The translations under genes and the position numbers were made by a program. 64,000 bases of DNA from Hymenochaete sp. R1 (Eukaryota > Basidiomycota > Agaricomycetes > Hymenochaetales > Hymenochaetaceae). The notes under the pieces are model-generated. The model was not told the DNA's origin, did no database searches, and saw only the letters and a list, made by a program, of their open reading frames with translations. The stretch is from positions 1 through 64,000 of the forward strand of contig JAFREE010000023.1 in the NCBI GenBank assembly GCA_019400425.1, given 5' to 3'. This document shows positions 1 to 9,916 of this stretch, piece after piece (within the stretch, counting starts at the first letter, position 1; the number at the start of each line of letters is the position of its first letter).

Positions 1-1526
1 CTAGTTTCTCTAACCTGGCCCACAATACTGCTCCGAACTGCGGCGCCGTGATATTGGTGGGCTCAGTTCTTACCCTAGATCGATAAAGCAAACCAGACGC
101 AGCTGAAGGAGACTCTGATACAATTAGAATGATGAGATGGCCGGGCCTCAAGAACTCTAGAATAACGCACAGACCTTTAGGCGTCAACTCTTTTGATATT
201 CGAGCTATATCAAATGCAAGCTTTATTCGCTGGTCCACGGCATCCGTAAGATCTGTGAGCAATGACTGTACTAGCTCAGGTAGAACTCGAAGATTGTGTG
301 CAGTTTGCAAGGACAATGCAAGAAGAGATCGATTCTAAATGAAGGCAGCTCAGCTCGACAGCTACCATAAACTTAAAAGTACGCACAAGAGTCGCAAGAC
401 CAGTGAGCACCATCGACTCCATCTCGGACGTGATCTTGCTCCGAGCACTGTCAATGGCAGGTATGTGGTCGGTTACCGCACGGATGGACTTGAGAGGGAT
501 CTCCACAGACTCCAGTTCGATATCCGCGCCGTTGGTTTCTTCAGCATCAATTTGGTTTTCACTGGACGAGTCCAGTAGTGCAGCTGATGGAAATCGTAGG
601 AATTTCATATTTCTTCAAAGTCAAGTCTATGACGAACACATACCAAGCTCCGCTACACTTAGTGCGGCCTTGGCTATCGCCCTCTCCTTCTCACTTTCAG
701 ATCCAAGGCCCAATAAGTCATCCTCCGAGCCTCGAGCACCGGAGGCCACAGACTCCGACCTCGGTCGCTCCGAGATCTTGGATAGTGGAGAATTTGCTGC
801 GTTTTCACGCGAAGCTGAGTACGACAGCTCGGCCATTTGGGTCTCTAGTCGCCTTGCTACAACAATGAAACGTGCGGTTCTTCTAAGTGCATCTGAGGCA
901 CATTGGAGCCTTACGAGGCGTGATGCATGAGCTCCAAGGGATGAGCATGGGATTCTAACTTTGCTCTTCAATCTGGCGCAGGGGTTACTCAGCCAATAGT
1001 GCTTGTATTTAGCTATTAAACACTCACTTGTCTTGAGATGCAGCGATTTCATTCAGACCTGTCCTCACATGGATGACTTTTTCTTCCAACACACCGACTC
1101 CCGCAGCTTGAACAAGTAACGCTTCGTGGTTGGCAGTGACCTGGTAAGGATCGAAGCGCGAGATGAACAAATAAGTGTTCATAAATTTAAAAAGAAGCTA
1201 CTAGTCAGCATCGCCCATCTCAGCTAATCTGAATAGTGCAAGTACCCACCACATTTCGTATCTGTCTTTCCGTCTCGTCCACATTCAGGGTGAGTTTGGA
1301 GATAGCCACCGATACGTCCTCCCTTCCTTGGTCAAGGATCAATGAAGGTTTTTGCTGGCCATGTGCCGTCTTGTTCTCCACTGACGGCGGGTACGACCCT
1401 CCGGATAATATTGCAGTCGCATATACGTTGGCATCGAAATTCGGTGACGAAAAGGCTGTATATTGTATATCTGAAGAGCTTGTAAGGAAGCCGCGTTGAA
1501 GAATATGCTTGGACCATGCCTGCCAT
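1..1526 (-). CDS. COG5: Conserved oligomeric Golgi complex subunit 5 (3' end outside window)
   Basis: COG5 belongs to the COG tethering complex, which handles retrograde vesicle traffic within the Golgi. On the minus strand the frame read from about 1505 downwards gives a family-typical N-terminus (FSSPNFDANVYATAIL), then a coiled-coil stretch containing RLQCASDALRRTARFIVV and ARRLETQMAEL. A short intron near 570-625 leads to a segment with SEMESMVLTGLATL, and the frame continues to the left edge with TNITAPQFGAVLWARLEKL. The C-terminus is therefore cut off by the window. The 5' end is unclear: ATGs at 1526 and 1517 lie in a different frame from the COG5 body, an in-frame TAA lies just upstream, and no simple intron joins them. 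The start is either in a missed exon or disrupted by a frameshift. Family identity is solid; the start is not. Confidence 0.85.
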
Positions 1527-1543
1527 TGGTTGCTCTCTCGATA

Positions 1544-1551
1544 TATTTATA
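1544..1551 (-). promoter_or_regulatory. TATA-like box upstream of COG5
   Basis: On the minus strand the sequence reads TATAAATA, 18 nt upstream of the first ATG (1526). The spacing is tight for a TATA element, so this could be chance AT-rich sequence. If it is real, transcription would start at or inside the doubtful 5' coding region of COG5. Confidence 0.3.
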
Positions 1552-1956
1552 GAATCTTCATCGGGCGAGCCTTGTTAACAATTGTTCAGCACTACGTTCG
1601 GCCTTGTGTAGAATGTGGAAGTGTCTGAGTGTAGAGCCGGAAACAAAGTCCGTACTGGACAAACTTGAGGAGATCGGCTCGGACGCTGCGGGACGCAACG
1701 TGGAGAGGATCGGCACGTCTTCAAGATGAACGTCCATCAGCTTTTTCTGGGTCTCTCGTCGGCTTTGCTTTTACAATGTTCATCTGTATTGATGCAAGAT
1801 GCCGTCGAACCTGAGCAGAGGTTCGGATACAAGTAAGTAAAATAAAATAAAATAATGTTTCTAGCGCTATGTACAAAACTAGTGAGTTCTTCTAAATCCT
1901 TCCAACACCGAGGTGTAACTGATGCTTGGGTTTATGGTAAAACTCACGACGTGGAC
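1552..1956. other. Intergenic, COG5 upstream / 3' side of the 1957-3180 gene
   Basis: I see no gene here. A short run of AAAAT units occurs around 1838-1856. The stretch probably holds the COG5 promoter and the 3' UTR of the next minus-strand gene. Confidence 0.5.
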
Positions 1957-3180
1957 TTACTTCAGCGGGTCCATCCAGAGATTCTTAGCAGCTTTCAATA
2001 TACTTATGCGCTCATGCGTCTCATTCTTCATCCCCATGATTGAAAGACCCGGTCTGCTACTGTCCATATCCCACCATTTCGCAACAAGCTTTGCTTCCCA
2101 TTCTGCCTCCTCCTGGAAATGACCGGGTTCCCCCTCCCAAGGAAGCCTTTTCTCGGCATCACTCAAATCCTGTCCCCGTATCTCCAATCTCGACAATTCC
2201 GAATTAACTGTATCGAGTGGGATCATCTTCGCGAGTATCGGCAAGGTCTCGCAGTGGAGGACAGCTTTGTGACTATTGGCAACAAGCCTAATGCTCGAAC
2301 GCAGTGCCTCCAGTTTACCATCCCCCAGCGAGTCTTTCAGACTGGCGGAAATCCGAGATAATCCTAGATACTGATCATAGCCGTATACTAGATCATTCAC
2401 TGGGTCAGAACCTTGGGGTGTCCAAGACGCTGCGAGAAACTTGTTATAGTCGTAATGGAAGAGCTGGGCGATATAATGGTCTTGAGGTATGTCCCTTTCG
2501 ATTTTCTTGAACTCGTCATACATGCGTTCACTAGTATCTGGGCGTTTATGCGCAGTGAAGAATTCCTTGCATGCCGAAAACCTAGAAAGGTCTTGTACTT
2601 TCTCGTAAGCCTTCCGCTCCTCAATTCCGCATTCCTGTTCAGTTTTCCCTGTACCAAGATCGCTGATCTCCTTTTCGAGCTTTCGAATGTGACCATATAG
2701 ATCGCTTATGAAATTATCCCGCCTCATGGCACTCCCTTTGCTGGTAGAGACGCGTTTGGCAAGGTATGCTTGAATTTCCTGGCATATCAATTGGCAATTA
2801 GGGGAGAGCTTCCCGGAATCGATTTTTCTGAGTTTGCGGTCGACTTCGTCCAGGAAAATCACGTAAGGACCATATTCCTTAATGTAGGATATATTATCAA
2901 GCCCATGTGCAGCCCGTTCAATGAAGAAGGATCGACCATCAGGTGGGTTGAGAGCATCAGCGAATGCATTGTCGGCGCTAGCCTTGGGTCCTTTATCGAG
3001 GGCTTTTGCTGCTTTGTCCAGTAACTGGCGAAGAGTTTCATCTCCAGCTGCTTTGCCTCCCTTTCTCCTCGTACTGTCGTCAGTTGTGGAAGTTACAAAG
3101 GCATCAGCTTGCTTTGGACGTTTGGATACCTGATGGGTCCTATTGGCTACTGCAGAAGCATCGCGTTTGGTCTGGGACAT
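1957..3180 (-). CDS. Single-exon protein of unknown function (407 aa), intact tandem paralog
   Basis: I do not recognise the family. The frame is open from an ATG at 3180 to a TAA at 1957-1959, with no sign of introns, which is unusual for this window. The protein has a basic N-terminus with a possible nuclear localisation signal (SKRPKQ near residue 20) and a lysine-rich, low-complexity segment to about residue 75. The rest is predominantly alpha-helical and charged, and includes YVIFLDEVDRKLRKI and a coiled-coil-like region around residues 150-185. There is no signal peptide or membrane segment. The neighbouring region 3968-5241 encodes a clear but broken relative, so this is the surviving member of a tandem pair. 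Lack of introns could reflect retroposition or a lineage-specific family. The function is unknown. Confidence 0.7.
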   Translation of the reverse strand: MSQTKRDASAVANRTHQVSKRPKQADAFVTSTTDDSTRRKGGKAAGDETLRQLLDKAAKALDKGPKASADNAFADALNPPDGRSFFIERAAHGLDNISYIKEYGPYVIFLDEVDRKLRKIDSGKLSPNCQLICQEIQAYLAKRVSTSKGSAMRRDNFISDLYGHIRKLEKEISDLGTGKTEQECGIEERKAYEKVQDLSRFSACKEFFTAHKRPDTSERMYDEFKKIERDIPQDHYIAQLFHYDYNKFLAASWTPQGSDPVNDLVYGYDQYLGLSRISASLKDSLGDGKLEALRSSIRLVANSHKAVLHCETLPILAKMIPLDTVNSELSRLEIRGQDLSDAEKRLPWEGEPGHFQEEAEWEAKLVAKWWDMDSSRPGLSIMGMKNETHERISILKAAKNLWMDPLK

Positions 3181-3967
3181 TCCTCTACTCGACTTTTGAA
3201 AGGGAGTATGGTTTGTCTGGGTCGGGAAGGCGAAGGGGAGGGAAAATAGCTTATGGGGCCGCGAAGGATGAGTTGGAACCGGGGCCGTGATAACTCGAAC
3301 GACTTGGAACGGCTTTTATTTGAAAGCAACCACTTGAACTTATGGTCCATGACTTTGCACTGACAAAGTGCGTAAACGTAATGAACGAGTTTATATTCCT
3401 TTCTTTTAACTCAAAGTCGGAATCCCCTATTCAAGTAAGTGAATGGTTAAATTCGCATAGTATTTACGTATACTTTGAAGTTGGCGAAATACAACTGATG
3501 CAATTTTATCCTATTATTTAGGGCAGAATTGAGAGCTATGGTTCTCATGAAGGCGCTTGCCTATGAGCAAAAATGGGGACCCGGCCCTGTTTCACTGGGT
3601 AGGCACCCCGAACCAAAAAGAAAAGCGAGAGGATGATGGAACCGTCACCGCGACACTTCTCTTAAATCGTCTTCAAAAACATTATTTGGAAGGTATCCCG
3701 GCTTCCTCTTTAATGGCTAGTCGATGATAGCTACATTGTCGAATATGCGAGTATTTCAGTATTAGAAACTGTTAACGCTTGAATGCAGCCAAATACAAAG
3801 TCGGCCAGGAGCGGCTAAAGAACTTGAAGTATGGCCAGTTCTCGGATGGATAATAGTCCAAAAGAATTAATACGTGCTCTATGTACGATAATGGTAAGTG
3901 TCCCAATTTTCTCCAATATCGTTATGTCACTGATTCTTAGGTGGGTTATGAGGTTCACTTCTTGGAC
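3181..3967. other. Spacer between the tandem paralogs
   Basis: No supported gene. The sequence is AT-rich between about 3360 and 3960. It should contain the promoter of the intact paralog (its ATG is at 3180) and the 3' flank of the decayed copy. Confidence 0.5.
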
Positions 3968-5241
3968 CTACTTTATCAAGTCCGTGTAAAACTCCTGAAT
4001 TGCTTTCAATACCTGGATGCGTTTCTTCGTCTCTTTTGTCATATCTAGAATTGAGGGAACCGATTCAATTATATCAATGTCCAACTGATTCGCAACACTC
4101 CTTGCTTTCTGCTCCGCCGCCTGTTGAAGAAGATTGGGTACCAGTTCCCAAGGAAGAGATGCATATGCTTCGTCCAGTACTTCGCCACGTAGCTCCAGCG
4201 TCCACAGTTCCGTATTCAATGCATCGGGATGAACTGTTTTCGCGAGTTCTGCCAAGGTTTGGTACTTGAGAAAGGCTTTGCGAGTGTTGACAAAACCTTT
4301 AACATCCGAACGCATCTTTAGAAGTTGGTGATCTTTTTTTAAGATAATTCAAAGAATCGGAAATGCTAATTAACTCTTGGTGTTGATAGTAGCCTTCCTT
4401 GAGTTTCTGCACTGGGCTAGTGTCTCGAGGTACCCAGGGTGATGCCAGAAACCTGTCAAAGTTGTCGCGAAAAAGCCGAGCCAGAGGGTGATCCTGAGGT
4501 ACTTCCTTTATTAACGCATCAAACTCGTCTTCGAATGTCCGGTTGCTGTCTAGGCAAAGAGGAAATGAAGTTTCTGTAGGTCGTAATCTCGAAATGCTCT
4601 TGAACTTTCTCGGATATCTTCTGCTTTGATTCCTGTTCAAAGGGGTGCGACCCAAGCACACCGATTTCATTATCGAGCTTCTGATGGTACTCATCCAGGT
4701 CGCCTATGAAATTTTCCCTGTTCGTGGCTGCAGTTTTCCTTGCTCTGACGCGCTTAATGAGGCAGCGTTGAAACTTTTGGCACGCCTGGCGACGACGAGG
4801 AAGTAATTTGTTAAGGTTGATCTTCCCGAGCTTCCGCCCAACCTCGTCTAGGAATATCAAATGAGGACATTACTCCTTGACATAAGAGGCATTCTCCATG
4901 CCTCTTTGAGCAGCGTTGACGAAAAAGGATTGACCCTCACGTTCGATCAGGGCGTCGACGAATGCCTGGTCAGCAGTACTCTCAAGCTGTCCTTCTTTGA
5001 GAGATTCTCTTGCTTCATGCAGCAGTTAGCGAAGGTTTTCATCTCCAGCTACTTTACCCTTCTTCTTCCTTACATTCCCTTCAGCCGCAGAGGAAACAAA
5101 TGCAGCTGTGGAAGGCGCTTCCGATTTTGTACTGGCGTTCAAGTCCCCCGGGCTACCTGTTTGCTTTGGTCGTTTGGAACTTGATTGGGTCCCCCTAGTC
5201 AGTGCAGAAGCAACGCGTTTGTTCTGGGAAGCGTTGGACAT
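3968..5241 (-). pseudogene. Decayed tandem copy of the 1957-3180 gene
   Basis: The minus strand matches the neighbouring intact protein from end to end: the same basic N-terminus with SSKRPKQ, then KVAGDENLR, IFLDEVGRKLGKI, EVPQDHPLARLF and a final ILDMTKETKKRIQVLKAI. The reading frame is broken. In-frame TAA codons lie at 5026-5028 (where the intact copy has Gln) and at 4870-4872 (Tyr in the intact copy). There are at least two frameshifts, one near 4530-4550 and one at a T-rich run near 4335-4343. Nearly full length is preserved and the similarity is clear, so decay is fairly recent or the copy diverged before it was inactivated. Introns cannot easily repair both stops and both shifts. Sequencing error could explain a homopolymer shift but not the stops. 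Confidence 0.75.
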
Positions 5242-5784
5242 TCCCAAGTATGGTTATTGGGAGTGTGTGGTTTGGCTGGCCAATTTGAGAAGGCAGTGGA
5301 GAGGTTGGTCTGTGAGATCTCGGAAAATCAGTTTAAATCGTGGTCGTGAATACTTGGAAGGAATCGAGGGGCGTTTCAACTCAAAGTTGACGTTCGCACG
5401 TCAAGTAGCTATGAACGCGATCGCATTGCACTTACACGTACTTACAAGTTTGTATCCTTTCGTCCCGGCTTCTTATCTGGGACACGTAAAGAGAGTAATA
5501 GCTTTGTTTGTGCTTCCAAGAGGCCGATCTTGCGTCGAGCTCAAAGGTCCCTATCTCAATATAACAACAGCCTCAGTTAATGCAACCAGGTTAGTGCGCG
5601 TCATGGTAAAGGCCCATCGTAAATCCTACCGGTGCCCAATGGAATCGAGAGCCAAGTTACTTTGCAGAATCAGCTTCTTGCGCATGCCGCAAAGCAAAGA
5701 AAAAGACGTCCGGGTCCGGAGGTACGAAACAGGAGGGACCCGGGTCGGGACTCAATGAAGCATCTAAGCAAGCACAAGCTTCAC
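5242..5784. other. Intergenic, upstream of the pseudogene
   Basis: No supported gene. A 216-codon plus-strand open frame (5108-5758) partly mirrors the pseudogene and shows no recognisable family feature, so I do not count it. Confidence 0.5.
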
Positions 5785-6333
5785 CTACTTAAGCCTGTTA
5801 GCAAGAGTTTCGGGGACTTCGGTTACTTTGAGGCGGTCACCGTTTGTGTTTTGGCTAAGAACTGAAGCTGTCTTTCCTTGGCCCTGTTCACTAGTTGCAT
5901 TATCTACTTCCAAACCCGATTGAAGCGCATTCGACTCACCAAGGCGAGTGTCCTGGGTCTGTCTGTACGACTCGATAAATAAAAATGTACCGATGATCAT
6001 GCGTGTCCATTTTCCATGCATATGCATGGATAGGATTGCTTGGCGTATGATGGAAGTAGACCCGGCTGCAGCGAATAAAATGAACAGAACATTATTTAGA
6101 CCATACCGTTTAGTATTTTGAAAATACTTTGCTTTGAAAGGAAATAATTCCAATACTTGATTGGCCGAATGAAGTATATTTTTGGCTCGAATAAGTCGAC
6201 CAATACCGTCTCGTAGCGCCCGAGCACGTTCGGCATCCAACACTATCGAGATGACCGTTCACAACGAAAAAGCTGCTCGGAACACGATATCCGATGCACA
6301 TGAACAATCTAAGCTCTTAAGCCCAAGACAAAT
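5785..6333 (-). pseudogene. Remnant of a membrane protein gene
   Basis: A minus-strand frame is open apart from one TGA at 6259-6261. It encodes a basic amphipathic stretch (LDAERARALRDGIGRL) followed by a hydrophobic segment (NVLFILFAAAGSTSIIRQA) and a polar tail ending at 5785-5787. No ATG precedes the conserved-looking part: the frame runs upstream through the TGA to a TAA at 6334-6336. This is either a broken gene whose CGA-like codon has become TGA, or a real last exon with upstream exons I cannot see. I do not recognise the family. Confidence 0.35.
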
Positions 6334-7522
6334 TTAAAGCACATGATTGTGGCTACGCCCGGCACAACGCTACGAGGCATATACACACATTAATTTATCT
6401 AGCCTCGGCGATACCTTAACAATCTTAATCCAGTAATTTTGTTTCGGCGAACACGGCGTCCGGCGGACCCTTTGTGGGGCAACAAAATGCGGGAAAAGAA
6501 AGCGATGCCGCCGAAGGCTCGAAAGAAGTTAGAATTCGTTCTCAAGAAGCACTGGCTGTGATGATGTCAATGCATGGCCTCTCCATCTGACTTTTATCTA
6601 CCCGATGTCGTAAGTTCGTCCCGTCGAGCCGTTCTCGTGGATGAGGAGAAAAGCTTCTTGAAAGTGTGCGCGCACGTAAATGTCTGATTCGAGAGAAAAG
6701 ATGAAGATAAGACGGAAGGAAATTAGGGGTCCAAGGCGCTTTGCATGAATAGAAGGAGGGTAAATGCGAGATGAACAGGAATTCATATTGGCGACGTTGA
6801 TGAGCTATGGCGCTCCACGGCATGCACAGGGGTTCTCTCAGCCGCTCTATCACTTATGCTGTTGTATTTGGACGAAACATGAAGGGTGTCCTTGTTTCCG
6901 AGCTTGAATTGCACACAAAAACAGAGGATGACGAAAAGTAAGGGTGTAACCAGTAGTAGAAGTCCTATTGAACCTTTTCATCGATTTAAAGTGAATAGCG
7001 CTGAGTCGGCGAGCACAGTACTAGTAGTATTATCGTTGTAGGAACTGTCGTAGGGAGGTTATGAGCTCAATACGCGCCCATCGGTCAAGACAATGACCAA
7101 ATGCCTCACAAGCAAGGTACTAATCATGCGCATACTGTTAAATAAGAGAGGGGGTCGATGGGATCAGGGCCGTATACCGTATGGCGGGTGCCCGCCCAGC
7201 GAGTTCCGCGCGATGTCTAAGAGGGAGCGCCCCTAAAGCGACCGAAAGAGTCAAAAATTCCCACAGTAAGAAAACGTGCACTTGCATTTTTGACCAAGAA
7301 GGCAAGGTGGCTGATGTTGAGGACCAGACCAGATCACAACTCGCTGTCCGACTAAACATCCGAACCCGCATGCCTGAACCCCCCTCTCGTCGGCTTTCTG
7401 TAAATTTTATCATCAAATAAATATTGTTGAATCAAACAAATAAATACAGGACCGAGTGCTCCATGGCCAAACTCTTCTCCCAGTTCCTCTCTCTTCTGCT
7501 TTTCCGTTGCGGCTGAAAGACA
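6334..7522. other. Intergenic, upstream of the MFS gene
   Basis: No supported gene. Open frames here (for example 6542-6853 minus) have no family signature, no plausible splice partners and composition like their surroundings. The last few hundred bases should include the MFS promoter. Confidence 0.45.
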
Positions 7523-9916
7523 ATGTCCGGTACGAACGCCCCGCCCGCCGCTGAACTCGAGAAGAGCGAATGGCAAGCAGAAGCAACGCAGTCAACGACG
7601 TCTTCGGTCTCTGGGGAAGTACATGAGAACCCCGGTGACGGTGTCGATGAAGCATATGAGCGCAAGAGCCATCTTAGTATGTTCCGTTCATACTCCCGCT
7701 CTTCGATATCCGGAAACGTTGACCTACCATTCCCCCAGTCAACCAATGCCTCCAGAACGAGATTGGCTTCGGTAGATACCAGTGGGAGCTTTTCTTTCTC
7801 TCCGGCCTTGGCTGGCTAGCAGACAGTGAGTTCGTGTTTCCCCACACCTCCTTATCTATTTCAAATTCAGGTCTGAACTCTATTGCCCACAGACCTTTGG
7901 CTCCAAGGCGTCGCCGTCGTGCTCGTCCAGGTCAATGAGGACCTCAATCCTCCTCGGGTAGAATATGTCACTTTGTCCCTTTACGTTGGACTCATCCTTG
8001 GTGCTACTACCTGGGGCAGTCTTGCAGATGTCATCGGACGTAAGCTGTCGTGGCAGATCACTCTTTTCTTAACTGTATGGTGTCGTATCTCTCCACGTCC
8101 TCCGATAACTCATTCTCTTTCTGTAGGGTGTATTTGGCGTCGCGGCAGGAGGTGCACCTAATTTCGTCGCGTTGTGCTCTCTTATTGCATGCCTTGGATT
8201 TGGTGTTGGGGGAAAGTGAGTGCGATCAATATGTTGTCGAATTTGAATAGAAGTTAAAGATCAATTTAGCCTGCCTGTTGACGGTACGTGACGGCTTGGC
8301 ATAGTTGAAACACTATTTTCCAATTTCATGTCCAGGTGCTTTATTCTTGGAGCATATACCAGCTTCGCATCAGGTTGGTGAACGAAGGTTTCATACTTAT
8401 TATGGTTTGTGAAACACATCTTGTTCTCAGTTCCTTTTGACTTTCCTGTCCGCATTCTGGGCTCTTGGACAACTTATTGCATCTCTCATCGTATGGGGAT
8501 TTATCGCCAATTATCCAGCCGACAAGGGCTGGAGATATTCATTGTGAGTTCCGTGGCTCATCTATCAGAGACCTCGCTAACGCACTGGATGCAGATACAC
8601 GATGTGAGATGACTGAAAATGTTCTCGCTTCCTCTTTCTAACATTTCTCACAGGGGTTGTATGACCATTCTGATGTTTTTATGTCGCTACGTCATCTTCG
8701 AGTTGCAAGAGTCGTCAAAGTACCTCGTTGCTGTCGGTAGAGACGAAGATGCGATCGCCGTTTTGGAGTATATCGCGAAGCGCAACGGACGGACCATCAC
8801 ACTCACGACCGATCAACTGAAAGCGATCTCCCCGAACAAAAGCGGGAAAACGAAGCGGACGTTCATGCAACAGCTGACTGCTTCGTTCACCCAGTTCTCT
8901 TTGTACGTGCATTTTCTAAGATAGAGGCAAAGGAAAATGTATCTCACAATCCTTTCCTCTCCTTCCAGGGCACACGTAAGACCGTTGTTCTCAACGAAGC
9001 GTCTTGGTTGGAACTCAAGTCTTACTATCCTCATCTGGGGGTAAATTTGCTCCCCCAATTCCACATTTGACTCCTTGATCTTACTTCTAATTACTCTAGG
9101 ATAATCGGGCTCGCCTACCCTTTATTCAACGCTTTCCTCCCACTTTACTTATCAGACAGGGTATCTTCCAGCTCGACGGACCAGACGTATCGCGACTACA
9201 GCATCACGTCGGCGCTCGGTATTCCTGGCTCCGCCATAGCGTGTATCTTGGTCGACTGGACGCGTAACTCAGGTCGCTTTGCTATTGGCGGCCGCAAGAT
9301 GGCGCTTGCGCTATCCACTGCACTGACGGGCCTGTTCTTGTTCTTGTTTACGACTGCAAGTGGCGAAGCGTCGAACCTCGGTTTCTCGTGTGCGTCGACC
9401 CTGACTCAGTGAGTTTGTCTCGTAATACTCGACTTTTAGTATTACATACTAACGCGGGTTTTTAGAAATGCTGTAAGTCTAAGTTCGATTCGCGAGTATT
9501 TCTTTCCCTGATTTTCGCAAAAAGATGTACGGTGTCCTGTACGCATACACACCAGAAGTCTTCCCCGCACCCCATCGCGGCACAGGCGACGCCCTCTGTT
9601 CAGCCTTCAACCGCATCACAGGTATCTTCGCACCTGTCATCAAAATCGCTACGACCAGCCGGGATGGTGTATCGTCTATCGGTGCAAACGCGTGAGTCCG
9701 ACCTTCCTGGCTGCTCCTGTTCTGTACTGCAACGCCTCAGCTACAATACTCATGAACTGGTGTTTCCATAGACCCGTTTTCGTTTCCGCCTCGCTTTTCA
9801 TGGTCTCCGCAGTGTTGACCATGTTCCTTCCTATCGAGGTAAGTTCCACAGACCTTGCTCGTTGAAGGCGAATCTCACTGAGAAAACCTCAGACTGCTGG
9901 AAAAGCCGCGTTATAG
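7523..9916 (+). CDS. MFS transporter (526 aa, 15 exons including micro-exons)
   Basis: This is a major facilitator superfamily transporter of the SV2/sugar-transporter-like type. Exons assemble at 7523-7676, 7739-7825, 7893-8074, 8127-8215, 8270-8283, 8336-8373, 8431-8543, 8595-8603, 8654-8902, 8969-9040, 9100-9408, 9466-9472, 9525-9691, 9772-9838 and 9893-9916. They total 1581 nt, an exact number of codons ending in TAG. The protein has a hydrophilic N-terminus of about 50 residues, then about 12 membrane helices. Visible motifs are GSLADVIGRK (the MFS loop 2-3 signature) and ELQESSKYLVAVGR after helix 6. Loop 6-7 contains a basic cytoplasmic stretch (SPNKSGKTKR). The substrate cannot be read from the sequence. 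Three exons of 14, 9 and 7 nt are needed to keep the frame and give continuous family-like protein. Confidence 0.9.

Noticed and set aside
5108..5758. 216-codon plus-strand open frame
   Set aside because: Its first part is antisense to the decayed paralog and the remainder has no family feature, splice pattern or conserved composition.
9460..9500. tRNA-like B-box (GTTCGATTC) near 9483
   Set aside because: It lies in an MFS intron and no A box, acceptor stem or cloverleaf can be formed around it.
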